DNA of 64,000 bases, taken from NCBI GenBank assembly GCA_038827615.1, contig JAWBNK010000001.1:992290-1056289 (forward strand). Direction: 5' to 3'. Source of the DNA: Thermosphaera sp. (GTDB taxonomy: Archaea; Thermoproteota; Thermoprotei_A; Sulfolobales; Desulfurococcaceae). Under the pieces are notes generated by a model. The model made no database searches and was not told the origin of the DNA. It saw only the letters and a list, made by a program, of their open reading frames with translations. How positions within the stretch are numbered: position 1 is the stretch's first letter; the number at the start of each line of letters is the position of its first letter. The position numbers and the translations under genes are program-made. Below are positions 9,803 through 18,911 of the stretch, in pieces.

Positions 9803-9851
9803 GAGAGATTATTTATCAAGTATTTCCTTAAATTTAAAAGGGTATTCCAGC
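9803..9851. promoter_or_regulatory. Shared divergent promoter region
   Basis: This 49-bp gap separates two divergent starts. TTATTTAT at 9808-9815 can serve the plus gene, and TTTTAAATTT read on the minus strand (about 9828-9837) the minus gene. Both are about 25-40 nt from the respective starts, fitting leaderless mRNAs. Confidence 0.45.
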
Positions 9852-10571
9852 ATGAGCGTTGCCCTCTTATTCACTGGTGGAAAAGACTCTGTTTTCGCTG
9901 CTCACCTGCTTATGGAGAAGGGTTTGAGCGTTAAGGTTTTAATAAGTATCATACCCTTCTACGATTATTCCATGCTTTATCATAAGCCCTTTCCCCAAGT
10001 ACTAATGCTACAGAGTTATTCGCTAGGAATCCCTCTAGAAAGCGTGAGTGTGGTGAACCCTGAAAAGGAGTTGGATGCGTTAAAGCAGGTCTTATCCAGA
10101 TGTGTCAGAAAATATGGCGTTACCGCTTTGGCGTCGGGAGCTGTCTTGAGCAATTATCAAAGAAGTCGGTTTGAGAAAATAGCGTCAGAGCTTGGTTTAG
10201 AATCGGTTAATCCTAACTGGGGAATCAATCAACACGAGTACATGAAAAAATTAATAGATAAAGGAATAAAGTTTATGATTCAATCGATAACCACGATGGG
10301 ATTGCCACACAACATGATCGGCAGAGTATTATCCCGCGAAGACGTGGAGAAAATTCTAATATTAGCAGATAAATACGGTTTCAACCCCTCATTCGAGGGT
10401 GGAGAGGCAGAGACAATAGTGTTAGATGCTCCGTTGTTCAAGTATAAGTTAGACTGTAACGGGGATGTGGTGAGGAAGTCTGATTATGAAGCATTCTTCT
10501 CTATTAAAAAATGCCACTTAGTCTCCAAGACTTCACAATCTCTCCAGGTAGACCTTGAGCGTCTCAGCTAA
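9852..10571 (+). CDS. Dph6-like ATP-binding protein (diphthine-ammonia ligase family)
   Basis: The N-terminal PP-loop FTGGKDS and the EGGEAETIVLDAP segment mark the adenine-nucleotide alpha-hydrolase family that includes diphthine-ammonia ligase, the last step of diphthamide formation on elongation factor 2. A Dph2 gene lies at 47.3-48.3 kb. The frame is open further upstream, but ATG 9852 (MSVALLFTGGKDS) is the start that fits the family. The last 39 nt overlap the convergent gene. Confidence 0.75.
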   Translation: MSVALLFTGGKDSVFAAHLLMEKGLSVKVLISIIPFYDYSMLYHKPFPQVLMLQSYSLGIPLESVSVVNPEKELDALKQVLSRCVRKYGVTALASGAVLSNYQRSRFEKIASELGLESVNPNWGINQHEYMKKLIDKGIKFMIQSITTMGLPHNMIGRVLSREDVEKILILADKYGFNPSFEGGEAETIVLDAPLFKYKLDCNGDVVRKSDYEAFFSIKKCHLVSKTSQSLQVDLERLS

Positions 10572-10775
10572 ATTCTCAGGCTTAGTATACCACTTGTCGT
10601 ACTTGAATGTGTTATTCTTTATCGTGACGACGACGTAATCCTTTTCATCTCTAACAGTTGCTACGACGTTTCCCTCCTTAATCAACTGTACTTCTCCAGC
10701 ACTTTTATCTTGGAATTTTATACCTGGGATCTTTGAAGCTATTTGGATTTTGAATTGCTTGATATATTCACTCAT
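10533..10775 (-). CDS. Conserved small protein, unknown
   Basis: I do not recognise this 80-residue protein. It has an amphipathic N-terminal helix (MSEYIKQFKIQIASK) followed by several beta strands with VVATVRDEKDYVVVTI, and looks like a small soluble alpha/beta fold. ATG 10775 is chosen over an upstream start at 10784. Its 3' end overlaps the Dph6-like gene by 39 nt in convergent orientation. Confidence 0.6.
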   Translation of the reverse strand: MSEYIKQFKIQIASKIPGIKFQDKSAGEVQLIKEGNVVATVRDEKDYVVVTIKNNTFKYDKWYTKPENLAETLKVYLERL

Positions 10776-10880
10776 TTTTCTCACACACCATAAAGCTGAA
10801 TGTTTTAAAAAATATTCTATCCCTTTAAAATCTTAATCGGTTTCCAAAATAAATGTTATCATATAATTTTAGTCCAGGAT

Positions 10881-12326
10881 CTAATATGTCACTCCGAGAA
10901 GAGCCCATCTATCTGCTTTTCCTCCATTACAAGACTCGTATTTCGAAGGATCGCCGAGCTGAATGGGGGACTCTACTATCTCTCCCAATAATTGTTTACC
11001 GGTTGCCTCCTCAAGCTTATCTGAACATTCCTTGGAGCCGTCCCAGGGCATTATTAGAAGACCCTTGAACTCTTCGAGGCGTTCCCCTTCGAGCTGTGTC
11101 TTCCTAACCATTTTTTCCAGATGCTTTAAGCCTCTAATCCTTAAAGATTCGCCAACTTCTCTCCAAATAGCTTCGAGTATTGGTACTAGCTCATCGATTC
11201 CCACTGTTGTCTTCGGCTTTCCATCTCTTCGGGCAATGGTAACCGTGGAGTTAGAGGCTTCTTGCCTTCCTATTTCAAGCCTCGTTGGAACACCCATCAT
11301 CTCCCAGTAGTAATATTTCCAGCCCGGAGTATGCTCCAAATCTTTGTCGACGAAGACTCTAATTCCATGGTCTTTCAAAAGCCTCTCAACTTTCATCGCG
11401 TACTCTAATACGTCCTCCTCGACACCCTTCATGATTGGAACAATTACCACTTGAATAGGAGCTATCTCGGGCGGGAAGAATAAGCCTTTTTCATCCCCAT
11501 GGACTCCTATCACAGCCCCAAGGGTTCTCTCGCTAACGCCGTAGCAGGTTTGGTATACGTGTTTCTCGACTCCATCGTTATCCATGAACTTTATATCAAA
11601 AGCTTTCGAAAACCTTTGCCCTAGATTTATTACACTTCCAAGCTCCAACCCCTTTCCATCCGGCATGACGGTTATGAAGTCGTAGTTATATTCTGCGCCC
11701 GCAAAAGTATCCCATGGTGGCGTTTTCACAATGAAGTAGGGTAGTTGAAGCGCGTCGAAGAATTTCTTGTAAATGTTGATCGCCTCACGTATTTGATCCT
11801 CAGCTTCGCTCATGCTCGCGTGTGCAGTGTGAGCTTCTATGAATCCCATGATCTCTCTAACCCTAAGGATTGGATGAGTCATCTTTGTCTCGTATCTGAA
11901 AACGTTGACTATTTGATACATCTTCACTGGAAGGTCCTTCCTCCCCTTTATCCACATATTCCACATGTAGTACATGACGGTTTCACTGGTCGGCCTAACG
12001 AATAACCTCTCCTCGAAACGCTTAGTTGCTGTACCCTCTACTACGAAGGTTTCGCCTCCGAAACCCTCTAGGAAATCCCTCTCCTTGCTGAAAACGCTCT
12101 CGGGTATCATGGTGGGAAAATACGCTTCCACGTGACCCGTTTCTTCGAGAAGCCGTATCATTATTTTCTGCGTGAGTCTAAGAGCCTTGAGGCCGTATGG
12201 CATCCAAACATTCATTCCCTTAACCGGGTATCTAATATCTACTATCTTCGCCTCCTTGAGGATTTTATGATACCATTCTGGGAAATCCTTGTACTTATCG
12301 AATCCTACCGGGTTCTCCTTTCCCAT
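10881..12326 (-). CDS. proS: Prolyl-tRNA synthetase, archaeal/eukaryotic type
   Basis: This class II synthetase charges tRNA-Pro. It has RPTSETVMYYMW (motif 2 region), FRYETKMTHPILRVREI and the anticodon-binding domain after residue 290. The chain ends in Tyr (GVTY), as in archaeal-type ProRS, where the C-terminus reaches back to the active site. It lacks the editing insertion of bacterial enzymes. ATG 12326 has a GGTGA SD 5 nt upstream; GTG 12335 is an alternative. It overlaps the end of the M28 peptidase gene by about 30 nt on the same strand. Confidence 0.95.
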   Translation of the reverse strand: MGKENPVGFDKYKDFPEWYHKILKEAKIVDIRYPVKGMNVWMPYGLKALRLTQKIMIRLLEETGHVEAYFPTMIPESVFSKERDFLEGFGGETFVVEGTATKRFEERLFVRPTSETVMYYMWNMWIKGRKDLPVKMYQIVNVFRYETKMTHPILRVREIMGFIEAHTAHASMSEAEDQIREAINIYKKFFDALQLPYFIVKTPPWDTFAGAEYNYDFITVMPDGKGLELGSVINLGQRFSKAFDIKFMDNDGVEKHVYQTCYGVSERTLGAVIGVHGDEKGLFFPPEIAPIQVVIVPIMKGVEEDVLEYAMKVERLLKDHGIRVFVDKDLEHTPGWKYYYWEMMGVPTRLEIGRQEASNSTVTIARRDGKPKTTVGIDELVPILEAIWREVGESLRIRGLKHLEKMVRKTQLEGERLEEFKGLLIMPWDGSKECSDKLEEATGKQLLGEIVESPIQLGDPSKYESCNGGKADRWALLGVTY

Positions 12327-13920
12327 CAAAGTCACCTTGGATCCTGTGAAACTTGCTCAATACTTTAAACGTATAGTCTAGCTTAAATGCCTCTTCATAC
12401 TTTCCAACAGCATCTTCAAACACTCCATGCAGGAGTGTCTCAGCAAAGGATTTGTTGAAATCAGTCAGAAGGAAATCGTATAAGCCTCCATCAGACCGCT
12501 GCAACATTATCCTGTAGGCACTTCCTTCTTTCTCAGCAAACTTTTCAATAATTTTCTCCACTTGCTTTACCAGGACAACCGTGCTACCTAATCCCGCATA
12601 GTAATGGATTTGTTCATTAATCCTTAAAGCCGCGCACTCCGTTAAAGCCTTGGTTAATATTCTCATGGTTTCACGATCACCGATTAATCTACGAGCCTGC
12701 AGGGTCTTGACAACAAGAGATCTGTACTCTGATGAGAGATCATCACGGATCAAATACTCGAATAATCCTTGAGCCCCAATCTCTGACGGATTAACATGCA
12801 TTATGGTTCTCAAAACAAAATTCGATATGCTATCCACTATTAGATCAACTTGCACATTTTCGAAATTATCTAAACTACTATAGTGAATCTTCCAGGAAAA
12901 CATTCTTTGAAGAGTGGTTACAAGTATCGTGGGAATCCCCTTCTTCAAGTATGATAAGCTGTCGAAAGAATAGTGATTTCCGCCTGAGACGGCCTCCCAA
13001 CCCGGGGGCAAGGATTCTATTAACAACTTTCGAAGAGAGGGGTGATAATACACGATGGGTTCTGGTTGATGAACGGCATCAATATTTATTGAGAAAACAA
13101 CGTTCTCAAGTCTCGACTTATTATTCATGACTTCCAGAAAATAGTTCGAACCCCAGGACCAGGGATAGGGCTTAAGGCTTGGAGAGCCCAGTTCCTTTGC
13201 GGTGAAGGAAATCAAGATCACATTTGGTCTTTCTCGGGTCTTGCTTAAAAGACTTGTTAAACGTTCGAGAGTTTTCAAGCCCACCAAACTATCTCCTACG
13301 CCCTCGAACCAGTGATCATGATGTGATGAAACATGTATTTCGCCCTCCCCCCTTCCGTTAAACCCTGCAATCACCGAATACCCGAAGGAACTCTTGACCT
13401 CGGCCTTTACCAGGAGCCTTGCTCTCCTAGCTTGATCCGTCTCCAAGTATTTAACAAGCCTCAAGCCGTCTCGGGAGTCCAGGGTAACTATAGGTATCGG
13501 GGGCGGGAGGCCTCGGTTGCCTGCTACGTATGGTGGGTTCGTTATTACCACCTTCCTAGTTGTTAATCCATCCTTTTCAAGAAGGATTACCGCTGAAGCA
13601 CCTTTTTCATAAGCATCGAGGATCTTGACCCCAGTTGAATAATAGTTCTCAGGGTATTCCGATACCAATATGCCACCTGGCTTCATTGAGGCCGAATTAC
13701 TGGATGTTAAGTAATCTTCGACTTCGACTTCAATGGTGTAAGGTAGAGGAATACAGTTTACTTCTAAATCCCCTACCGTTAAAGTGCACTCAATGGGCTT
13801 CCAAGTAGTAACAGGGGTTTTCATGAAATCCGTCCAGTCAGCGTTCTCTGATAGTTTTCTCTTCAACTTTTCAACGGTTTTCCTCTCGATATCTGAGCCG
13901 GCTATTACCTCCTGAACCAA
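12295..13920 (-). CDS. M28-family aminopeptidase with PA-like insert
   Basis: This 541-residue protein looks like a di-zinc M28 peptidase. Likely ligands are H and D of SSHHDHW, D of GDSLVG, E of TAKELGS, D of NIDAVH and H of KIHYSSLDN, so the metal site seems complete. Residues about 90-170 resemble a protease-associated domain (GILVSEYPENYYSTGVKILD...). No signal peptide is visible, so it is probably cytosolic. About 130 residues follow the catalytic domain and are unassigned. Confidence 0.75.
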   Translation of the reverse strand: MVQEVIAGSDIERKTVEKLKRKLSENADWTDFMKTPVTTWKPIECTLTVGDLEVNCIPLPYTIEVEVEDYLTSSNSASMKPGGILVSEYPENYYSTGVKILDAYEKGASAVILLEKDGLTTRKVVITNPPYVAGNRGLPPPIPIVTLDSRDGLRLVKYLETDQARRARLLVKAEVKSSFGYSVIAGFNGRGEGEIHVSSHHDHWFEGVGDSLVGLKTLERLTSLLSKTRERPNVILISFTAKELGSPSLKPYPWSWGSNYFLEVMNNKSRLENVVFSINIDAVHQPEPIVYYHPSLRKLLIESLPPGWEAVSGGNHYSFDSLSYLKKGIPTILVTTLQRMFSWKIHYSSLDNFENVQVDLIVDSISNFVLRTIMHVNPSEIGAQGLFEYLIRDDLSSEYRSLVVKTLQARRLIGDRETMRILTKALTECAALRINEQIHYYAGLGSTVVLVKQVEKIIEKFAEKEGSAYRIMLQRSDGGLYDFLLTDFNKSFAETLLHGVFEDAVGKYEEAFKLDYTFKVLSKFHRIQGDFDGKGEPGRIR

Positions 13921-13960
13921 GTGATCACGCTCTATTTATTTTTAAAAGCGGTAAATCATT

Positions 13961-14449
13961 TTGTATTCATGGCTGACCGTGTTGATTAAGGTATACTCTC
14001 TAACCGTCAAAAATTTGTTGAAGTTTATTGACGCATTGAAAACTCTGGGATACGTTATTGATGAGGGACCTCACGCTGTATTAGAAGACAATAGCGAGGT
14101 CTCATTGTTCAAAGGATATAGGGGCGGTGAAATCGAATTCATCGTCGTGTCACACTTTTTAACACAGTACTATAAGGCTGTGCTCGAATCACCCACTACT
14201 GATGAAGAATTCCTTGGAAAACTCTTAGAGTTGAAGTATAGCGGCGAGAGATGGAGCATCCCAGTATCCCCAGTTTACATCGTGACTTTTAACGATGCGC
14301 TGGAAGGATTCCTCAACTCCTACATGGATGAATACCCTATTGAAAACGGAGAAGAGATCGTCAACAAATACAGAACGAGCAATCCAAACTATCATAAGAT
14401 AATAGAGGCCGCTGTGGGAAGAGTCCTAGATGGGTTAAGCGAGAGCTAG
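13961..14449 (+). CDS. Hypothetical protein
   Basis: This 162-residue soluble protein is unrecognised. It has an N-terminal helix (TVKNLLKFIDALKTLGYVIDE), central strands (GEIEFIVVSHF) and a helical C-terminus. A TATA-like TTTATTTTTAAAAG at about 13934-13947 lies just upstream. TTG 13961 or GTG 13979 could be the start. It converges on the recombinase gene, overlapping by 15 nt. Confidence 0.6.
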   Translation: MYSWLTVLIKVYSLTVKNLLKFIDALKTLGYVIDEGPHAVLEDNSEVSLFKGYRGGEIEFIVVSHFLTQYYKAVLESPTTDEEFLGKLLELKYSGERWSIPVSPVYIVTFNDALEGFLNSYMDEYPIENGEEIVNKYRTSNPNYHKIIEAAVGRVLDGLSES

Positions 14450-15454
14450 GTTTTTCTGAGACTTAGATATGGACGTGCCACAATACGGGCAGAACGCGGC
14501 GTCGGCTGGGATGCTCCGCCTACAACTAGGGCACAATAACCCTTCACCAGCTATCGTTGAGAGCTTATTTTCAAGCTTTTCCCTGTATTCACGCTTGATA
14601 TCGTCGATCGTTAAATGTAAATAGACCTGAGTGGTCCTTATATCGGTGTGCCCCAAAAGTCTCTGAAGAGATGGAAGGCTGATTCCGCTTCTAAGGGCCC
14701 TGGTCGCGAAAGTATGCCTGAGCACATGGGGTCTCACCTTTCCAGGCGGAATACCCGCTCTTAGAGCAAGCCGCTTAAGCTTCTTATACAACCCCCCGTA
14801 GGTCAGGTTTACCAGTCTATCATCCCTCGCTAGATTGTTCAGCTTGATCCACGACTCAATCAGCTTGAATGTATCTGATGATGCCGTAACATACCTTTCC
14901 TTCCCGTATTTTCCCTCAACGACCTTAATGACTCCGTTGTCGAAATCTATGTCCCCAACCCTTAGGCTCAGGATTTCCTTACTTCTCAAACCAGTATCCA
15001 GAAGCAACCGGAGAATTAACGTATCCAATGGCCCCCTAGCTGCGGCTAGAAGCTTGTTGACTTCTTCATCGGTTAAGGCAGTTATCTTCGGTGATGGTTT
15101 CTTAACACCTGGAATCTTGAGCTCCAAGCCAAGCCATTCAAAGAATCTCTTGAGGAAAATCGTATAGTAGTGAAGCGTTGACTGCCACTTATTCTTATCA
15201 AGAGTTTTTCTGCGGGGAAACCCATTCCTAAGTCTTTCATTTCTCCATGCCAAAACATCTCTGAGCGAAACCTCCTTTAATGGTTTACTCCCTATGAACT
15301 CTAGGAAATCATTTATTGCCGACTGATAAGCTTTTATAGTATCCTTGGAAGCGCCCGTGGACTCTAAAAGCATGACAAATTCTTGAAGGACCTCCTGATT
15401 GCTAAGCTCCAGCAACTCCGACGGTGCTTTGCCAACGTCGATTCGCCCAGGCAC
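14435..15454 (-). CDS. xerA: Tyrosine recombinase (XerA-like) with C-terminal zinc ribbon
   Basis: This site-specific recombinase has a SAM-like core-binding domain (about 15-115) and a catalytic domain (125-290). The active-site set is R157 (TGLRSKE), K182/K185, H243 and R246 (HVLRHTF), H269 (LLGHTDIRTT) and Y278 (VYLHL). Archaeal XerA resolves chromosome dimers at dif. Unusually, residues 308-325 form a C-x2-C-x10-C-x2-C zinc ribbon after the catalytic domain. GTG start at 15454. No phage genes are nearby, so a chromosomal Xer fits better than an integrase. Confidence 0.88.
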   Translation of the reverse strand: MPGRIDVGKAPSELLELSNQEVLQEFVMLLESTGASKDTIKAYQSAINDFLEFIGSKPLKEVSLRDVLAWRNERLRNGFPRRKTLDKNKWQSTLHYYTIFLKRFFEWLGLELKIPGVKKPSPKITALTDEEVNKLLAAARGPLDTLILRLLLDTGLRSKEILSLRVGDIDFDNGVIKVVEGKYGKERYVTASSDTFKLIESWIKLNNLARDDRLVNLTYGGLYKKLKRLALRAGIPPGKVRPHVLRHTFATRALRSGISLPSLQRLLGHTDIRTTQVYLHLTIDDIKREYREKLENKLSTIAGEGLLCPSCRRSIPADAAFCPYCGTSISKSQKNLALA

Positions 15455-15467
15455 TTCTAACCCTGGG

Positions 15468-15487
15468 AAAAAATCCCCGGGGTTTTT
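15468..15487. repeat. Imperfect palindrome before xerA
   Basis: A-runs and T-runs flank a CCCCGGGG core (TCCCCGGGGT, with one T-T mismatch in the arms). It lies between a TATA-like TTTAAA and the xerA start, within the 5' leader. It could be a hairpin in the leader or a protein-binding site. It does not obviously match a dif site. Confidence 0.35.
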
Positions 15488-15636
15488 CTTTTAAACATGG
15501 GCTCCCCGCTCATATTAGCAACGGTAAAAAGAGAGGGCAAACATATAATTGAATAGGGATGAGGAAGCGTGGCAGGTGTAACCCTAAATGGGGATGATAT
15601 CCTCGCGCGGGGCTGACCGTCTTGCAAGGTGATGTA

Positions 15637-16608
15637 ATGGAGAACTGGGTTATCCTCACTCATGGCGACGGAGACGGGGTTGCAGCGGGTTCTCTTGCAT
15701 ACGCTTTCTTTAAAAGAACTGGGAGAAGCTGCGATGTTTTCTTCACGCACCCTGTTGGATTGGTTGAAGATTTAGCCTCCTTCACTAAAAAAGGCGACAA
15801 CATTGTAATCCTAGACATCGCCGTCGATGAATTAAACAAATCGAGACTCGCCGATCTCCTTGAAGACAGGGGTAAAGACGGGAGGATCATTTACATAGAT
15901 CATCATCCGATGCCCGAGGATTTCATATTAAATGGAGAAAACGTTGAAATCGTACACAATACCTGTTGCTCGGCATCGGAGTTATCCTATAGGTATTTTC
16001 ACGAGAGAGGGCTCAACCCCGACTATGGAAGAGTGGCCTTAATGGGAGCCATAAGTGACTACCTCGACGAGACGGAATGGGTTAGAGTAGAACTGCTCAG
16101 ATGGGATAAAAGGAGCATTTATCTTGAAGCCGGCATCGTGACGCAAGGGTTAGAGGGTTCTCGAAGAGATCATGATTTCAAGAGGAGAGTTCTTGCCCAT
16201 CTGAGCGATAATAAGCTTCCAAGCACCCTGACCGAATTGGTTACTAAGGCTTTATCTCAAGCACTAGCTGACGAAGAACTTAGACTGTGGGTTAAATCCA
16301 ACGTCAAAACATATGGAAAAATCTCGCTCATTGTCGACCCCAAGGGGAGTTTAGGGAGGGCGGCAAACTACTCAATGGTGTACGGTGAAACCCCTATAGG
16401 ATTAGCGGCTGAAACCCGCGGAGAATTATACGTATTAAGCCTGAGAAGTAGGGCGGGCGTTGACCTAAATAAATTGCTAAGAGAATTGAGCAAGCGGCTA
16501 GACATTCATGGGGGAGGCCACCCGCATGCCGCCGGGGCAAGAGTGAGAAGAAATTTGTTTAAAAAATTCTTGGATGAACTTAACGAGCTCGTTGCGAATC
16601 AATCTTAG
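15637..16608 (+). CDS. DHH-DHHA1 family phosphoesterase (RecJ/NrnA-like)
   Basis: The N-terminal metal-binding motifs are HGDGDG (residues about 9-14), DIAVD and DHH in YIDHHPMPED. The C-terminal DHHA1 domain ends with the GGGHPHAAGA nucleotide-binding loop. The family contains 5'-3' exonucleases and oligonucleases that act on DNA or RNA. Which substrate applies is unclear, but an archaeal RecJ-like role is plausible. ATG 15637 sits 5 nt after a GGTGA SD. Confidence 0.82.
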   Translation: MENWVILTHGDGDGVAAGSLAYAFFKRTGRSCDVFFTHPVGLVEDLASFTKKGDNIVILDIAVDELNKSRLADLLEDRGKDGRIIYIDHHPMPEDFILNGENVEIVHNTCCSASELSYRYFHERGLNPDYGRVALMGAISDYLDETEWVRVELLRWDKRSIYLEAGIVTQGLEGSRRDHDFKRRVLAHLSDNKLPSTLTELVTKALSQALADEELRLWVKSNVKTYGKISLIVDPKGSLGRAANYSMVYGETPIGLAAETRGELYVLSLRSRAGVDLNKLLRELSKRLDIHGGGHPHAAGARVRRNLFKKFLDELNELVANQS

Positions 16609-17411
16609 ACCATTAGAGAGATTTTTTCCTGAATAAGGTTATTAGCCTCCTCAGAGCCTAATTCGACGGGCTTAGTCGAGGCAAGCTCCTGCAAAATGAT
16701 ATCCGTGTTTTCAGCCAATACTTCTTTCCCCTTCTCAGATGATTTCAAAAACCTATATCCTCTTCCATCCATTATGATTATAGCATCTATTACGACTCCT
16801 CTTTCACTGGGTTCCAGAGTTACCATGCCTATAGTTTGATCCTTGTGGTCTACCATCTTGAATAGTAGTCCGTCAAGGGCTGTTTCCCCGAGCAGATATA
16901 TAGATTTCACATTTTTCAACAAGTCTGCTCCAGAAACAATCTCTAGGGATTGTTGAACAACCTGTGCCTCCTCGGGTTTAATCGCTTCTTCAACCCTTTC
17001 AGCAACAGGTAGAACTGAATACTGTTTTATAACTTCCTCAAGCTTCTCCTTCAAGACTTTCTCAACGGTTGCTGAAACTTGTTCATCTGGAATCCTCTTG
17101 AAAACCTCCAATTTTAGTGTGTTGTAGTCGAATACTATTCTCTTAGAGGGTTCATCGATCCTGTACTTCACTCTTATTCTAACAGCATCCCCCTTATCGG
17201 TACGCAATGATTCAACAAGCACGTGATAAATAACCCTATTTAGCTCTGCTGAAGCCCTGGCGGCTTCCCTTGCGAGATTTTTATCATTCTTTATTTCGTT
17301 TCTTAATTGAGCGAAAAGTGTTCGCCTCACTTTTGTGGCGTAGCCTCCGGATATGACGATCCCTGTGTTAAGTTCCCTTATCAATGGTTTCGAAAGGCTG
17401 GGCTCGCTCAA
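16605..17411 (-). CDS. Conserved archaeal protein (DUF2258-like)
   Basis: This 268-residue soluble protein resembles an uncharacterised archaeal family I recall as DUF2258, from the N-terminus LNTGIVISGGYATKVRRTLFAQL. It has an N-terminal alpha/beta region, a charged helical middle (about 110-150) and a beta-rich end. No function is known. TTG start has a GGTGGT SD 7 nt upstream. It diverges from the small gene at 17.5 kb and overlaps the DHH gene end by 4 nt. Confidence 0.6.
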   Translation of the reverse strand: MSEPSLSKPLIRELNTGIVISGGYATKVRRTLFAQLRNEIKNDKNLAREAARASAELNRVIYHVLVESLRTDKGDAVRIRVKYRIDEPSKRIVFDYNTLKLEVFKRIPDEQVSATVEKVLKEKLEEVIKQYSVLPVAERVEEAIKPEEAQVVQQSLEIVSGADLLKNVKSIYLLGETALDGLLFKMVDHKDQTIGMVTLEPSERGVVIDAIIIMDGRGYRFLKSSEKGKEVLAENTDIILQELASTKPVELGSEEANNLIQEKISLMV

Positions 17412-17510
17412 TTAATACCACCATAAATATATATTATGTTGTCTTGGTATATTACTGTTTCATTTACTTTTATTAGCTCCTCATCAATAATTCTATATAG
17501 GAGGAGAGTC

Positions 17511-17741
17511 TTGGATTCTGATGTTCATTTCGAGGGGGTTGTCGTAGGGATCGAACAACCCGATGGGATCGAAGAACCCTGCCTCCTCGTGAATGGAAGA
17601 GCCGGGGACTACTCTGGAGAGTTCTACATAATCCTGGATGAGAAGTCTTACAGCGAAGCCCTTAGGCTGGGAATTGGGCAGCAAGTCGGGGGAAAAGGGA
17701 GAATCATATCGTACAAACCTCTGATTATTAGAAAGGTTTAG
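17511..17741 (+). CDS. Small hypothetical protein
   Basis: TTG at 17511 is preceded 6 nt upstream by AGGAGG, so the coding region is 76 residues, although the frame is open back to 17436. The upstream TATA (ATAAATATATAT, 17423-17434) is too close to that earlier ATG. Repeated strands (HFEGVVVGIEQ, GEFYIILDE, GGKGRIISYKPLIIRKV) suggest a small beta-barrel, perhaps OB-like. It is not recognised further. Confidence 0.6.
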   Translation: MDSDVHFEGVVVGIEQPDGIEEPCLLVNGRAGDYSGEFYIILDEKSYSEALRLGIGQQVGGKGRIISYKPLIIRKV

Positions 17742-17752
17742 GTGGAGGTAGT

Positions 17753-18226
17753 TTGAGCCTGAAACTCCTCTCGAAGCCTCCTAGGATCAAGGTCCTAGAG
17801 GCCATTGGGGCAATCGGCGACGGGAGAATCAAACTGATAGGTGATAATAAAGCCCTGGTCAAGTCTAGCACTGGGGAGAAAGAATACAAGGTAGTGATTA
17901 TGAAGGAAGGGATAGATGCGTTTAGGGTTTTCAGCAATGATAACGGAACCATTTACAAAGGTTACGTTGGATACCCGATCATAGCCCTCCTAATAATGAA
18001 GGGCGAGCTACCGCTTGATAATGTTGTTGCAAAGGCTCTCAGCGGTATACCGTGGAGGGAGCTTAATGAAAAATATCAGAGATACGCCGTCGTAGAGAAT
18101 ATCGTGATTTCGCGGGCAGAGAGGCTTGGAGTCCAGCGGACAACGATAGATGAATATGTTAACGTAGTCTACAAGAAGCTTGGAGTGGTTAAAATCTACT
18201 TCGATGAAACGTTGGGCTCTCAGTGA
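17753..18226 (+). CDS. Hypothetical protein
   Basis: This 157-residue protein follows the previous gene after 11 nt with a GGAGGT SD before its TTG start, so the two are co-transcribed. It begins with a helix-strand unit (KPPRIKVLEAIGAIGDGRIKLI) and is otherwise alpha/beta. No recognised motif. It converges with the next gene. Confidence 0.6.
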   Translation: MSLKLLSKPPRIKVLEAIGAIGDGRIKLIGDNKALVKSSTGEKEYKVVIMKEGIDAFRVFSNDNGTIYKGYVGYPIIALLIMKGELPLDNVVAKALSGIPWRELNEKYQRYAVVENIVISRAERLGVQRTTIDEYVNVVYKKLGVVKIYFDETLGSQ

Positions 18227-18227
18227 T

Positions 18228-18854
18228 TCAGAGAAGATTTATCTTCCCCTTAACTATCTTAACGTACTTCCTCCTCACCAATTGGTCCAGGATTCGGCGG
18301 GCATCTGTTTTATCGATTTTTAACTCGTTAGTCAGTATGAACATTGCATCCCTGAGGCTTAAATCACCGTAAGTCATCATAGAATCTTTCAATAGCTCGT
18401 ATGCTTTTCCAACCGTACCATATGGTTTGTCTATGATCACTAGGTCATCGTCGAGTATTCTAAAACGTATCTTCAACAATTTTCTCTTGTTGAAGTATAT
18501 GTAGTCGTTTTCAGCTTTAGATATGATTGCTCTTTCGAAAATCCTTGGAAATCTTAGCCTGGAAATAGGTGTAGTGAAGACGATAACGTTTTCCAAATAC
18601 CCATTGAAAAGGGGAAGCCTGGAGGGCTCAACTATTACGAGTCTTCTCGAAGTAGGGGACAATTCTGTAGTCAATTTACCGGGCTCTAAACCACTCCGTT
18701 GTAACGCTGGGAGAATTATATTCTTCTCATCGATTAACACCAGTGGATCTGAGGAGGCTCTAGCCACATGGTAGATGAGCTTCGCAACAAGATTCATGTA
18801 GTGTGTCTGAATTATTTTCCATCCCGTGGTTAAATCCTCTATTAACGGGTTCAT
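18228..18854 (-). CDS. Hypothetical protein with winged-helix-like C-terminus
   Basis: This 208-residue protein is unrecognised. The last 60 residues (DLSLRDAMFILTNELKIDKTDARRILDQLVRRKYVKIVKGKI) look like a winged helix-turn-helix. The N-terminal half has strands resembling a nucleotide-binding fold (DPLVLIDEKN, RRLVIVEPSR), without a P-loop. A TATA-like AATAAATATT lies about 20 nt upstream, suggesting a leaderless mRNA. Confidence 0.6.
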   Translation of the reverse strand: MNPLIEDLTTGWKIIQTHYMNLVAKLIYHVARASSDPLVLIDEKNIILPALQRSGLEPGKLTTELSPTSRRLVIVEPSRLPLFNGYLENVIVFTTPISRLRFPRIFERAIISKAENDYIYFNKRKLLKIRFRILDDDLVIIDKPYGTVGKAYELLKDSMMTYGDLSLRDAMFILTNELKIDKTDARRILDQLVRRKYVKIVKGKINLL

Positions 18855-18911
18855 CTAATTCACTAAGTAATATTTATTCCCGTGGCTTCTTTAATCATAA
18901 CTGGTGACTTG

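Noticed and set aside
15556-15616. Possible C/D box sRNA (GGGATGA, CTAA, GGGATGA, CTGA) before the DHH gene
   Set aside because: The C box has a mismatch, the D'-C' gap is only 3 nt, and a TATA element at about 15542 would start transcription inside it. It is more likely the leader of the DHH mRNA.
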